The position numbers and the translations under genes are program-made. From Candidatus Fermentibacterota bacterium (lineage in GTDB: Bacteria; Fermentibacterota; Fermentibacteria; Fermentibacterales; JCC-6): DNA of 47,814 nt. How positions within the stretch are numbered: the first letter of the stretch is position 1; each line of letters opens with the position of its first letter. Shown here in pieces: positions 1 through 8,753 of this stretch. The notes beneath the pieces were generated by a model that was given only the letters and a program-made list of their open reading frames with translations, did no database searches and had not been told where the DNA came from. The stretch covers positions 1 through 47,814 of the forward strand of contig JAUVIR010000020.1 of assembly GCA_030592645.1 (NCBI GenBank), read 5' to 3'.

Positions 1-225
1 AGGTTTTGCATCCGGCTCTGCAGGTGTTTCTGCATCCTCAGTCTCAGGCTTTGTATCCGGTTCTGCAGGTGTTTCCGCATCTTCAGTCTCAGGTTTTGCA
101 TCCGGCTCTGCAGGTGTTTCTGCATCTTCAGTCTCAGGTTTTGCATCCGGTTCTGCAGGTGTTTCTGCATCTTCAGTCTCAGGTTTTGTATCCGGTTCTG
201 CAGGTGTTTCCGTATCTTCAGTTTC
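1..225 (-). repeat. five tandem 45-bp in-frame coding repeats
   Basis: Units occupy 1-45, 46-90, 91-135, 136-180 and 181-225, each exactly 45 bp and differing at only a few positions (mostly GCA/ACA codon swaps giving Ala/Thr). Length divisible by three keeps the minus-strand gene in frame. The array may continue beyond the window. This is typical of an expandable, disordered Pro/Glu linker. Confidence 0.95.
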
Positions 226-873
226 AGGCTGAACCGGTATCTCTACTTCCGGTTCCGGTTGAACATCGGATTCTTCGCTTGTATCTTCGCCTTCATCATC
301 GGGCTGAACTGCAATGCTCTGAACATCTTCTGGAGATTCAGGAGCAGAAGTGTCAGGTTCTTCCGAGCTCTGCGCAAAAGCATCGGTTACCGGGGACGCA
401 GTATGAAAGGATACAGTAGTGCCGTTCGAAAAGGCTTTCATGATGTCAGAATCATCTTCAAGCGGCAGGATCATATAAGCACTGCCGGCAGCTTTCCTCA
501 GGTCAGCAGGACCAGCTTTCATTGAGAGTTTCAGGCGGGAGCCGGCCCAGGATAGTATTTGATCCTGTTCACGATGTTTATGAAGTTCATCATCAGAGAG
601 GGAATCAGTATCGATCCTGCCCTGGAGCCTCAGAAACCTGGCACAGATATCCCCTACGGCAGTTGCCGTTACGACTCGTGCTTGAGTTGCCTGTTGAGAA
701 TCCTCCATGATGCGGCAGAGAGGTTCCAGAGCCTGAATAGTCCCGATGCACGCAAGTGCTTGGGCAGCCTCTTCAGGGATATTCGGATCATCGTTGTAAT
801 CAAGAGCCGCGATGAGCTCCTGCTCGTTCTTATCTGCTTTGAGCTTTTTGATATCCGGAGGGGCTGAGGGCAT
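1..873 (-). CDS. HEAT-like repeat protein with acidic Pro/Glu tandem-repeat tail (partial, C-terminus off window)
   Basis: The frame is open from the window edge to an ATG at 873, so only the first 291 residues are visible. The start is supported by AGGAG six bases upstream (SD read on the minus strand) and a promoter just before it. Residues 1-150 are helical and HEAT-like (for example ALACIGTIQALEPLCRIME near residues 45-65), with no signal peptide, so it is probably cytosolic. Residues from about 165 become acidic and Ser/Thr/Pro-rich, and from residue 217 the protein consists of five perfect-length 15-residue repeats of the type ETEDAETPAEPDAKP. HEAT domains usually scaffold protein-protein contacts; the tail is probably a disordered spacer leading to an unseen C-terminal domain. 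Function unknown. Its position downstream of two nucleotide-signalling genes is suggestive only. Confidence 0.8.
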   Translation of the reverse strand, partial: MPSAPPDIKKLKADKNEQELIAALDYNDDPNIPEEAAQALACIGTIQALEPLCRIMEDSQQATQARVVTATAVGDICARFLRLQGRIDTDSLSDDELHKHREQDQILSWAGSRLKLSMKAGPADLRKAAGSAYMILPLEDDSDIMKAFSNGTTVSFHTASPVTDAFAQSSEEPDTSAPESPEDVQSIAVQPDDEGEDTSEESDVQPEPEVEIPVQPETEDTETPAEPDTKPETEDAETPAEPDAKPETEDAETPAEPDAKPETEDAETPAEPDTKPETEDAETPAEPDAKP

Positions 874-908
874 ATTTTGTTCTCCTGTCTATCTCTAAAT
901 TCAATTCT

Positions 909-937
909 ATAATAAATTCGTCAGGCGTAAACCGCAA
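909..937 (-). promoter_or_regulatory. sigma70-type promoter for the HEAT-like gene
   Basis: On the minus strand TTGCGG (932-937) and TATTAT (909-914) are separated by exactly 17 bp, upstream of the AGGAG and the ATG at 873. This suggests that the HEAT-like gene is transcribed separately from the cyclase gene that ends at 951. Confidence 0.55.
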
Positions 938-950
938 ACTGAAACGCGGA

Positions 951-3056
951 TCATTTGGAGGAGAGGTTGAAGACTCCATCCCATTCTTCCGGGGCATCAG
1001 TGTAATCATCGGCCATTTTTCTGCATCTTTGTGCCATTATCAGGGCTGTCGGATCACCTGCTTCTTCGAATATACGCTCCGCGTCCCTGAAATTTCCTTT
1101 TCTATAGAGTGCCAGTGCTTCTGAATATCCCCGAAGCGCGGTTTCAAGTTCATCTGTCATTTCATCCTGCCGGCATTTGAGTTCATAAATAATAACTGGT
1201 TGCTGCTGGCCGATGACGCGAATCGTATCCAATTCACGGAAAACAAATTCGCTCTTTGCATTTCTGAAGGTGTTATTCTCAACCATGATGGAAGTGCTGT
1301 AAACTTTGTTTGCGCCCTCAAGCCTGGCGCCGAGATTGACAGTGCTTCCCATGACTGTGTAGTCGAAACGTTTTGATGAACCCATATTGCCGACTACCAT
1401 ATCACCTGTGGAAAGACCAATTCTTGTGAATAACTCCGAGTACCCCTCCAGGACAAGCTGACGATTCATGTCAGTATGGGCTTCATGACATCGCAGGGCA
1501 GCGGAACATGCCCGCAGAGCGTGATCTTCAAGTCGCAGTGGAGCGCCCCAGAAGGCGATGATGGCATCACCTTCGAATTTATCAACAGTTCCGCCCGTTT
1601 CGAGGATGATATCGGTCATGGTTGTGAGGTAACGGTTTATGAGGGATACAAGATCTTCCGGTGAAAGCTTTTCCGAAATTCCTGTAAAACCCCAGATATC
1701 GGAGAAGAAGACCGTCATGTTTCTCTTATCTCCCCCGAGAACAAGAGTTTCAGGATGCTCCGTCACCTGTGCTACAACGTCCGGTGAGAGGTACTGGGAA
1801 AAGGCATTCCTGATCTCCTGTTTTCTTCGGTTCTCCGAACTGAAGAGAAAAATACCGCCTGCAAGAATGGTCAGTATCCCGGAAACAGCCGGCCATACAG
1901 TTTCAATCCAGATTCCGCTGCGGAAAAGCAATAGAGAAAGTACAAGGAAAAGAAGAGTAGGCAGAGCTGCGAGAAGTGCCCCGAGAGGAATCCGGTTCAG
2001 GGCGGAAAGGAAGAAGGCTGCGAGAAGCGATATTACAAGTGCCATCATCAATGATACCCATGAAGGGTACTTTCTTATATAGTTTTCATTCAATATGTTA
2101 TCGACAGCAGTTGCAAGAACCTCAACACCAGGACATTGGGGTGAATAGGGTGTTGGTTTCAGATCGTAAAGCGCAGGAGCAGCGTAACCGATAAGAACGA
2201 TAGCTTCTTCAAATATCGTTGTATCAACAGGGCAGGGCTGTCCGGTGGCGCGCGCGTTTAACGCTGCTGTCAGGTCGGCCAGGGGAATACTGGTGTAAGT
2301 TCCCGCAGGACCATGGTACGCTAGCTGAAGCCTGCAGCTGCCAGAGGTTCGTAATGTTATATTACCCATCATGAAGATATCGTTTTTCACTGAGATGTCC
2401 GGACGCTCAAGCGCAAGCCAGGCAAGTGCAACGGGCAGCGAGGGGGAAATTCCTTCAGGAGTTGCAGTCAGAAGTCTGACACTTCTGAAAACACCGTCAG
2501 GGTCCTGCCTGTCGGAGGTGCTTCCAAGTATTTCAGCGCCTCTGGCGATCATCTGCGTGGGAGGTGTGCAGTACCAGGCGGAGTCAAGTTTCGCAGAATC
2601 GATGGGAATATCTATTATTGCGTTATCAGGTATCAAAGATCCATCACGCTGAAGAAGAGCCATGACGAATGCGGTATTTCCTGTGGATGCAATTGCGCCG
2701 AAGATGCTGTCTTCAACAGCAGAATAGACGGATGGAACATCGAAAAGAATATCGAATGCCACCGCTCTGGTCCCCCAGTCCTGAAGCATGCTGAGGGTTT
2801 CGGAATAGAGCTGTCTGGGTACCGGCCATGGCAGTACATCCATAGAGCCGCCATCGAGAAGCACAAGGATAATGCTGCTGTCCGCATCATCAGGTGTTGG
2901 AGAGAGCCTGAATCGAAGATCAAGAGTGCTGCGTTCAAAGTTCTCGAAGAAATCAAACCTCGATAAACCCCATAAGGATAACGTCACAAGGATAGCGATC
3001 AGTGCGACCATGAACGTTCTCATCAACCTGCCGCCAGGCGAGAAGATTCTAGCCAA
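951..3056 (-). CDS. CHASE2-domain class III adenylate cyclase
   Basis: Membrane-bound cyclase likely making cAMP in response to an extracytoplasmic signal. Order: an N-terminal membrane segment (residues 12-31), a periplasmic CHASE2 sensor (about 35-320), three membrane segments (about 330-400), then a class III cyclase domain. Metal-binding aspartates lie in FFSD (about 450) and FEGDAIIAFWG (about 497). The substrate-selecting Lys is in VDKFEGD. The usual Asp partner is replaced by Thr in FDYTVMGS (about 566), the Lys/Thr pair of class IIIb adenylate cyclases. The transition-state Asn and Arg are kept in VNLGARLE. The TTG at 3056 overlaps the preceding HD-GYP gene by 8 bp with GGAAGAAG upstream; an ATG at 3023 is an alternative start. 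The C-terminal 80 residues look like a short helical (TPR-like) tail. Confidence 0.9.
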   Translation of the reverse strand: MARIFSPGGRLMRTFMVALIAILVTLSLWGLSRFDFFENFERSTLDLRFRLSPTPDDADSSIILVLLDGGSMDVLPWPVPRQLYSETLSMLQDWGTRAVAFDILFDVPSVYSAVEDSIFGAIASTGNTAFVMALLQRDGSLIPDNAIIDIPIDSAKLDSAWYCTPPTQMIARGAEILGSTSDRQDPDGVFRSVRLLTATPEGISPSLPVALAWLALERPDISVKNDIFMMGNITLRTSGSCRLQLAYHGPAGTYTSIPLADLTAALNARATGQPCPVDTTIFEEAIVLIGYAAPALYDLKPTPYSPQCPGVEVLATAVDNILNENYIRKYPSWVSLMMALVISLLAAFFLSALNRIPLGALLAALPTLLFLVLSLLLFRSGIWIETVWPAVSGILTILAGGIFLFSSENRRKQEIRNAFSQYLSPDVVAQVTEHPETLVLGGDKRNMTVFFSDIWGFTGISEKLSPEDLVSLINRYLTTMTDIILETGGTVDKFEGDAIIAFWGAPLRLEDHALRACSAALRCHEAHTDMNRQLVLEGYSELFTRIGLSTGDMVVGNMGSSKRFDYTVMGSTVNLGARLEGANKVYSTSIMVENNTFRNAKSEFVFRELDTIRVIGQQQPVIIYELKCRQDEMTDELETALRGYSEALALYRKGNFRDAERIFEEAGDPTALIMAQRCRKMADDYTDAPEEWDGVFNLSSK

Positions 3057-4167
3057 CTGGTACTTCTTCCGGCATAAGCTTCCCGATATCGATGAAGTAA
3101 TCCCTTAACGCCAGAACCGCTTCTCTATAAAACTGAGTGCCGATTCCATCGATCATGAGGTTCAGTGTTTTCTTCATTGAATAGGGCTCGCGATAGTGTC
3201 TTTTTGCGGTAAGTGCTTCGAATACGTCAGCTACGGCGATTATTTTGCCTCCGATAGAGATTTCATCGCCCTTCAGACCATCGGGATAACCTTTTCCGTC
3301 AATCCTTTCATGGTGCTGGGAAGCGAAGACTGGAACCTGCTCCAGCTTTCCGTCGAATTCTATGGAAGAGAGGATTATCTTGGTGTGCTGTACATGTTTT
3401 CTGAGTATAACGGTCTCTTCGTCGGTAAGTGATCCAGGCTTTTTGAGTATGCTGTCCGGAACGGCTATCTTGCCGTAGTCGTGCAGGAGGGCTGCATAAT
3501 AGATCGCTTCAGTTGTATCGCTGTCTATGTTCATGTATTCAGCTATCTTACCGGATAGAAAAGTAACATCGAAGCTGTGCCCTGCAGTAAGCGGGTCCCT
3601 CGCCTCTATGGAGACGGTGAGAGCTTTTATAAGACCTTCGAACATCCGCTCGCGACCCTCAAGAAGCCTGACATTATCGATGGTTACTGCAGTTTCAGAG
3701 GAGACTATCTCCAGAAACTCAGCGTCTTTGTCGGTGAAATTGTCATTCCACTTATTTATGACCTGGAATACGCCTATGCAGTCTCCTGAGGGGTTGATTA
3801 TTGGTGCTGTTATCATGTTCCTTGTGATGAATCCTGTTGTCTTATCAATAGTTTTATTGAATCTGTCATCCGAGGAGACATCGTGCAGTATAAGCGTTTT
3901 CCGGCTCCGGAAGACTGAACCTGCAATTCCATTGCTTGCGTTGAACCGTATCTCCTCCATTTCACCCTCTGCGACGTAGGACCAGAGTTCATCGGTTTTT
4001 CTGCTGTACAGGAATACAGTAGACCTCTCGACGTCGAGAACCTTGCTTGTTTCCGATGCAAGAAGAGTGATAAGAGAATGCAGGTCTCTCACACGGCTGA
4101 TCGCTCTTGTAATCCTCAGGAGCGATTTCAGCTGAATGGCTTCGATATTCTCGTTATTAAAAAGCAT
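3049..4167 (-). CDS. GAF-domain HD-GYP cyclic-di-GMP phosphodiesterase
   Basis: Predicted cytosolic sensor-effector that hydrolyses cyclic di-GMP. Residues about 15-165 form a GAF domain that would bind a small ligand. Residues about 180-372 form a complete HD-GYP domain: HDYGK near 229, QHHERIDGKGYP near 281-291 and VADVFEALTAKRHYR further on, so it should be catalytically active. The chosen ATG (4167) has AGGAG five bases upstream; an in-frame TTG at 4182 is possible but carries no better SD. It overlaps the cyclase gene, so the two products are probably made together. It follows an NTF2-like gene on the same strand. Confidence 0.9.
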   Translation of the reverse strand: MLFNNENIEAIQLKSLLRITRAISRVRDLHSLITLLASETSKVLDVERSTVFLYSRKTDELWSYVAEGEMEEIRFNASNGIAGSVFRSRKTLILHDVSSDDRFNKTIDKTTGFITRNMITAPIINPSGDCIGVFQVINKWNDNFTDKDAEFLEIVSSETAVTIDNVRLLEGRERMFEGLIKALTVSIEARDPLTAGHSFDVTFLSGKIAEYMNIDSDTTEAIYYAALLHDYGKIAVPDSILKKPGSLTDEETVILRKHVQHTKIILSSIEFDGKLEQVPVFASQHHERIDGKGYPDGLKGDEISIGGKIIAVADVFEALTAKRHYREPYSMKKTLNLMIDGIGTQFYREAVLALRDYFIDIGKLMPEEVPVG

Positions 4168-4274
4168 TACATCTCCTGGCAATGAAGGTGCGGAGCAGCA
4201 ATATCTGACAGACTTCTCATCCAGATGCTCAAGAAGTTGAATCTAACACGTTCAAATACTTCGGGGGAGTGAAG

Positions 4275-4733
4275 TTATTCAGGGAGGATCTCGAAGAAGT
4301 CGTGGATCTTCCACATCCCATCTTCGGCAACAAGCTCAAGATGCATTGTCTGCCTGTTTCCGAATAAACCGTACTCTAAAGGAACGAATGTCCTCTCACC
4401 GTGCAGCATTGGCTCTCCTGGTGAGATACCGAGGAGGAGAATCGCTCCGGAAACAGTGGGGCTGGACAGGATTTCCGTCAGAAGCTGCTTTCCGCCCATT
4501 TCCTCCATTTCACTTATTTCAAGCTGAATCCCGAAATAGAGTAATACTCTGCTTACCTGCTCCCGATCGTGCGTGAGAACCGAATCCACCATCAGAATAG
4601 CGTCTTCAGATATCATATCTATAGCGGCAGGTATGTTCCCCTGCATAATTGAATCTTTGAACGCGGGAACGATCTCGCCCGGATCGGTTGCGGAGGATAA
4701 AAACACTAGTACAGTAATCATACATTGAAACAT
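4275..4733 (-). CDS. secreted NTF2-like (DUF4878-type) protein, hypothetical
   Basis: 152 residues with a short N-terminal hydrophobic stretch (MFQCMITVLVFLSSA) that looks like a cleavable signal peptide and no lipobox Cys, so a periplasmic location is likely. The remainder (FKDSIMQGNIPAAIDMIS ... LELVAEDGMWKIHDF) has the layout of NTF2-like/DUF4878 stress proteins: an N-terminal helix pair and a closing strand with a 'DGMWKI' turn. Assignment is by pattern only. The start is well supported by GGAGAG a few bases before the ATG. It is first in the minus-strand group and divergent from der. Confidence 0.65.
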   Translation of the reverse strand: MFQCMITVLVFLSSATDPGEIVPAFKDSIMQGNIPAAIDMISEDAILMVDSVLTHDREQVSRVLLYFGIQLEISEMEEMGGKQLLTEILSSPTVSGAILLLGISPGEPMLHGERTFVPLEYGLFGNRQTMHLELVAEDGMWKIHDFFEILPE

Positions 4734-4765
4734 ATTCTCTCCAATATTGACGAATTACTGCAGAC

Positions 4766-4794
4766 TTCCGAAAGAGGCCTGCAAAACGTATAAT
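4766..4794 (+). promoter_or_regulatory. promoter upstream of der
   Basis: A perfect TATAAT at 4789-4794 lies 17 bp after TTCCGA (4766-4771). It sits in the 98-bp divergent spacer between the NTF2-like gene and der, about 38 bp before the der start codon. The -10 is strong and the -35 is weak. Confidence 0.5.
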
Positions 4795-4831
4795 TGTTGC
4801 TCGCCAGTAATCTACGGAATGGAGTTGAAGA

Positions 4832-6133
4832 ATGTCCAGCGTACCGACCGTCGCAATAGTCGGCAGAGTCAATGTAGGAAAGTCCACACTGTTCAACCGT
4901 CTGGCAGGCAGTCGTGTAGCGATAGTCGATAATCAGCCGGGGGTTACGAGAGACAGGAAGATGACCTGGGCTCACTGGTCAGGACAGGATTTTCTGATAA
5001 TCGATACCGGAGGCCTCGACCCCGGCAGTGAGGATGCTTTTCAGGAAAGCATTGAGAAGCAGATTAACCTGGCGCTTCTGGAAGCTGATGCAGTAATTCT
5101 CCTGGTCGATGCTACTTCCGGGATCCATCCGTTCGATATTGAAGCTGCAAAGCTGGTAAGAAAGACAGGTCTGCCCTCTTTTCTTGCGGTTAACAAGGTT
5201 GATAACAATCCAAGACTGGATCTTGTTCCGGAATTCTACAGTCTCGGCCTCGGGAAACCGTGGCCTGTAAGTGCCCTGCACGGTCATGGCTCGGGTGATC
5301 TGCTTGACGCTGTTATCTCGGTTCTTCCGGGTTCTTTGAAAACTGAATACGATGGTCTGTCTCTGGCCGTCGTCGGCAGACCCAATGTAGGTAAGAGTTC
5401 TGTAGTCAACAGTTTGTGCCGAGAAGACAGGAATATCGTAACGGATGTGCCCGGAACTACAAGGGATTCCATCGATACTATTGTCTCCTGGCACGACAGT
5501 GAGATAAGGATAGTGGATACGGCAGGGCTGCGAAGAAAATCGCGTAAGATGGATGATGTGGAATTCTACAGCACAGTAAGAGCATGGAAATCCATTGCAA
5601 GGGGGGATGTCGTACTTGTTATGATGGATGCTTCCGAGTACCCTGTTCAGCAGGATATCAGAATCGCTGCAAAAGCCTGGGACATGGGGAAGGGCGTTAT
5701 CATAGGTGTTAACAAAATAGACCTTGGAATAGATAAAGACCTCTGGAAGGCGGCAATTGTCCAGCGTTTCAATCAGGCGAAGAATATGCCCATAATATTC
5801 TTCTCAGCCCTGAGCGGGGAAGGTGTGGGTCAGATATTGCCAACCGCATTCGATGTCGGGGAAAAACGTGGAATGAGCCTTTCAACCTCCGAGATAAACA
5901 GGTGGATACACGATGCAGTTGAGGATGTCGGACCGCCATCACCGAGAGGCAAACCCGTCAAGCTCTTCTACGCTACTCAGGTAGGGGACAAACCTCCTCG
6001 AATACTGGTGTTCGCAAATCATCCTGCGGACATTCCGGAGAACTACCGGAGGTACATTGAGAACAGCTTTCGGAATCGTATCGGTTTGAAGGGTGTTCCC
6101 CTGAAGATCATCTATAGAAAGAGAAAGCACTGA
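4832..6133 (+). CDS. der: ribosome-assembly GTPase Der (EngA)
   Basis: Essential tandem GTPase for 50S subunit maturation. Two G domains are followed by a C-terminal KH-like domain. G1 of the first domain reads GRVNVGKST (residues 11-19) with Val where most relatives have Pro; the second G1 is the usual GRPNVGKSS (about 183-191). G3 (DTGG, DTAG) and G4 (NKVD, NKID) are present in both. The KH-like end carries RRYIENSFRNRIGLKGVPLK. At 433 residues it has normal family length. The ATG is preceded by GGAG with a 7-base spacer and by a good -10 box, making it the first gene of the long plus-strand run; plsY starts one base after its stop. Confidence 0.97.
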   Translation: MSSVPTVAIVGRVNVGKSTLFNRLAGSRVAIVDNQPGVTRDRKMTWAHWSGQDFLIIDTGGLDPGSEDAFQESIEKQINLALLEADAVILLVDATSGIHPFDIEAAKLVRKTGLPSFLAVNKVDNNPRLDLVPEFYSLGLGKPWPVSALHGHGSGDLLDAVISVLPGSLKTEYDGLSLAVVGRPNVGKSSVVNSLCREDRNIVTDVPGTTRDSIDTIVSWHDSEIRIVDTAGLRRKSRKMDDVEFYSTVRAWKSIARGDVVLVMMDASEYPVQQDIRIAAKAWDMGKGVIIGVNKIDLGIDKDLWKAAIVQRFNQAKNMPIIFFSALSGEGVGQILPTAFDVGEKRGMSLSTSEINRWIHDAVEDVGPPSPRGKPVKLFYATQVGDKPPRILVFANHPADIPENYRRYIENSFRNRIGLKGVPLKIIYRKRKH

Positions 6134-6134
6134 T

Positions 6135-6761
6135 ATGAACCTCTGGCCTGATGTTCTTTATTTTATCGCGGCATTTCTATCGGGTTCGGTGCCATGGTCA
6201 TGGATTCTGGGTAAATTCAGGGGAATCGATATCAGAAGCAGGGGCTCCGGGAATACCGGGGCTACGAACCTGTTTCGTATCTGCGGAAAAGGAGCCGGTA
6301 TTACCGGTCTGTTTCTCGATACGCTCAAAGGAGCGCTGCCTGTCCTTGCTGCGAAACAGGGAATACCAGGTATCCTGCCGCCTATCGGAGACTGGGCACT
6401 TGCCCTGACAGCGATCTTTGCTGTCCTGGGCCATGTATTCAGTCCATGGCTTGGATTCAGAGGTGGAAAGGGAGTGGCAACAACACTGGGCGTACTGCTG
6501 ATTCTGTCACCCCTGACAACAGCCTCAGCTCTTGCCGTTTTCGTGCTGGTTCTTTCAGTTACGAGATATGTATCTCTCGGATCAATACTGGCTGCGTCAG
6601 CTGTGATACCGTTTGTGTTTATCTTTGAGCCCGGCAGGCTCCCTGTCCAGATAATTATCTGTTCTGCTGCCGTTCTGGTTATTGTGCGGCATAAATCGAA
6701 TATCGTAAAACTTCTCCATGGGGAAGAGAGCAGATTCAGTTTTCATGGCGGTAATAAATGA
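6135..6761 (+). CDS. plsY: acyl-phosphate:glycerol-3-phosphate acyltransferase PlsY
   Basis: Integral membrane enzyme that transfers the acyl group from acyl-phosphate to glycerol-3-phosphate, the first step of phospholipid synthesis. 208 residues with the hallmark motifs SGNTGATNLFR (about 37-47) and FRGGKGVATTLG (about 110-121), about five membrane segments and a conserved N-terminal GSVPWSWILGK. It follows der directly and overlaps the exporter permease gene by four bases, tying lipid synthesis to the glycan locus by position. Confidence 0.96.
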   Translation: MNLWPDVLYFIAAFLSGSVPWSWILGKFRGIDIRSRGSGNTGATNLFRICGKGAGITGLFLDTLKGALPVLAAKQGIPGILPPIGDWALALTAIFAVLGHVFSPWLGFRGGKGVATTLGVLLILSPLTTASALAVFVLVLSVTRYVSLGSILAASAVIPFVFIFEPGRLPVQIIICSAAVLVIVRHKSNIVKLLHGEESRFSFHGGNK

Positions 6762-7552
6762 GTAAATGGAATATCGGAAGACTGCTGCTTCTCATGGAAA
6801 GCCTTGTCGCGAAAGATCTCAAAGTAAGGTACAAAAGGTCGATACTGGGCTTCGCGTGGTTTCTTCTCAAACCCCTTTTCAGTATGGTGGTCTACTATTT
6901 CGTATTCACACGGATTCTGAGGTTCGGCGGCGCTATACCCCATTTTTCACTCTTTCTTCTGACAGGGCTGCTGCCGTGGAATTTCTTCTCCTCATCCCTT
7001 AGTGGCTCCACATCAAGCCTTCTCGATAACCACAGGCTGATAAGGAGCATCTATTTCCCAAGGATGGCCCTTCCGGCAGCCGAGGTAGCTGCAAACCTGA
7101 TTCACCTCCTGTTAGCGCTTCTGGTTCTGGAGACCCTGCTTATTGTCTTCGGACATTACCCCGGATTATCGATCATTCTCATACTGCCTGCGCTTCTCCT
7201 TCTGACAATGATGACCACCGGGATTTCAATGCTTCTTTCCATAGGAAATGTTTTTTATAGAGATGTGAAACAGTTCATAGAAGTTCTGCTGCTGGCCTGG
7301 TTCTACGCATCTCCCATAATCTACCCGCTGGATTCCATAGGTGTTGATATTATTCAGTCTGACCGCCTTGTGCAGATACTCCGGTTCAACCCGATATCCG
7401 GTTTTATGGAGATCATGCATTCCATTTTCTACGCTGGTACATGGCCCCCTTTATGGTGCTGGGTATCACTTGCATCATGGTCAATCGTTCTCCTGGCTGC
7501 AGGTATGACAGTTTTCAGGAAGGCTGAACCTGTTGTGGTAAAGGAATTATAG
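6758..7552 (+). CDS. ABC-2 type polysaccharide exporter, permease subunit (Wzm/TagG-like)
   Basis: 264-residue permease with six predicted membrane segments and the typical start of O-antigen/teichoic acid exporters (KDLKVRYKRSILGFAWFLLKPL, residues 19-40, quoted in part: RYKRSILGFAW). It would move a lipid-linked glycan across the inner membrane together with the ATPase encoded one base downstream. Start ATG overlaps the plsY stop (ATGA). Specific substrate cannot be read from the sequence. Confidence 0.92.
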   Translation: MSKWNIGRLLLLMESLVAKDLKVRYKRSILGFAWFLLKPLFSMVVYYFVFTRILRFGGAIPHFSLFLLTGLLPWNFFSSSLSGSTSSLLDNHRLIRSIYFPRMALPAAEVAANLIHLLLALLVLETLLIVFGHYPGLSIILILPALLLLTMMTTGISMLLSIGNVFYRDVKQFIEVLLLAWFYASPIIYPLDSIGVDIIQSDRLVQILRFNPISGFMEIMHSIFYAGTWPPLWCWVSLASWSIVLLAAGMTVFRKAEPVVVKEL

Positions 7553-7553
7553 G

Positions 7554-8753
7554 ATGAAACCCGGCAGTATCCGCATGAAGAATGTCACCCTTGATTACAG
7601 GCTCTATCATGACAGGGCGGTTACCCTCAGGGAAACGATGCTGAACTTCTTTAACAGAAAAACCAGGATTGAGCATTTCAGAGCCCTGGACGACGTCAGC
7701 TTCAATATTGAACCCGGGGAGTCCGTTGCGGTAATAGGATCAAACGGTGCAGGAAAATCAACAACGCTCAAAATTCTGGCAGGGATTTACAAACCCACTT
7801 CGGGAACTTCGAATTCAGTTGGAAGGATTGCTTCACTTCTTGATCTCGGTGTTGGTTTTCATCCTGATCTTACAGGGGAAGAGAACCTGATGCTTAACGG
7901 CGCTCTGCTCGGATTGAACAGGAATGAGATGAGAAAGCTTGTTCCCCTGATCTCGGAGTTCGCTCAGCTTGAGCGATTCATGGATACTCCGGTCAAATAC
8001 TTTTCCAACGGTATGTTCATGAGGCTCGGTTTCAGCCTGGCAACCGCTGTTGACCCGGATATATTGCTTATCGATGAAGTTCTGGCCGTTGGTGATGTGG
8101 GATTTCAGAACAGATGCTACGAGCGTATTTCTGAGTTTCAGGGAAAGGGGAGGACGATAATATTTGTTTCCCATGACCTTGAAGCCGTTTCAAGGCTTTG
8201 TGAGAGAGCGATCTGGCTTCACGATGGCAGGATTAAAATGGATGGAGCCGCCAGGGATGTTCTATCGGAGTATCTTGAGACCGCAGGGAAGCAGAATCAC
8301 ATTTCCACATCGGCAACCCCGAAAGAATGGGGCAGCAGAGAGGTATGGTTCGATTCGGTAATCCTCAGAAAAGCGGATGGCGCCCCTTCGTGCATATTTA
8401 GAAGTGGAGAGAAGATAGTAGTCGATGCACTTATAAAGAGCCGGCTTCCTTCGATTGTTGATAATATCGTATTCGGTTTTTCGATACACCGAATGGACGG
8501 CGAGACTGTGATTGGATCTAACAATCTCGAGATGAACCAGCCGCTGCTGAGTTTCTCTGGGTCGGTCGAGTCCAGGATCGAGATCGATCTTTCTATTGCG
8601 GAACCTGGAACCTATCTTCTCGGGGTTGCGCTTACAGATCCGAAAGCAAATCTGGATTATCACTGGCAGGAGTTCTTCTATTCGCTGACATTACTGGAGG
8701 AGAGGAAGGATCCGCCCCTGAGACTCAATGAAGCGATCTGGACCCAGGAATGA
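7554..8753 (+). CDS. ABC-type polysaccharide exporter ATPase with glycan-binding C-terminal domain (Wzt-like)
   Basis: ATPase partner of the preceding permease. Walker A is GSNGAGKST (about 63-71); the signature region reads YFSNGMFMRLGFSLA and Walker B DILLIDEVLAVGD, the pattern of the Wzt/TagH group; the H-loop is FVSHDLEAV. Residues about 250-399 form an extra beta-rich domain (for example FGFSIHRMDGETVIGSN) matching Wzt C-terminal domains, which recognise the chain end of the exported O-polysaccharide. Presence of this domain suggests that the glycan is a finished, end-capped chain recognised before export. It overlaps the next gene by four bases. Confidence 0.93.
   Translation: MKPGSIRMKNVTLDYRLYHDRAVTLRETMLNFFNRKTRIEHFRALDDVSFNIEPGESVAVIGSNGAGKSTTLKILAGIYKPTSGTSNSVGRIASLLDLGVGFHPDLTGEENLMLNGALLGLNRNEMRKLVPLISEFAQLERFMDTPVKYFSNGMFMRLGFSLATAVDPDILLIDEVLAVGDVGFQNRCYERISEFQGKGRTIIFVSHDLEAVSRLCERAIWLHDGRIKMDGAARDVLSEYLETAGKQNHISTSATPKEWGSREVWFDSVILRKADGAPSCIFRSGEKIVVDALIKSRLPSIVDNIVFGFSIHRMDGETVIGSNNLEMNQPLLSFSGSVESRIEIDLSIAEPGTYLLGVALTDPKANLDYHWQEFFYSLTLLEERKDPPLRLNEAIWTQE

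Noticed and set aside
1..225. Possible CRISPR array
   Set aside because: Units abut without spacers and encode protein in frame, so this is a coding tandem repeat.
6..419. Plus-strand repetitive ORF of 137 codons at the window start
   Set aside because: It is the antisense of the in-frame 45-bp repeats of the minus-strand HEAT-like gene; the minus frame has an SD, promoter and sensible protein.
873..950. Terminator between the cyclase and the HEAT-like gene
   Set aside because: Only a weak CCGC/GCGG pairing with a long loop is present, without a clean U-tract.
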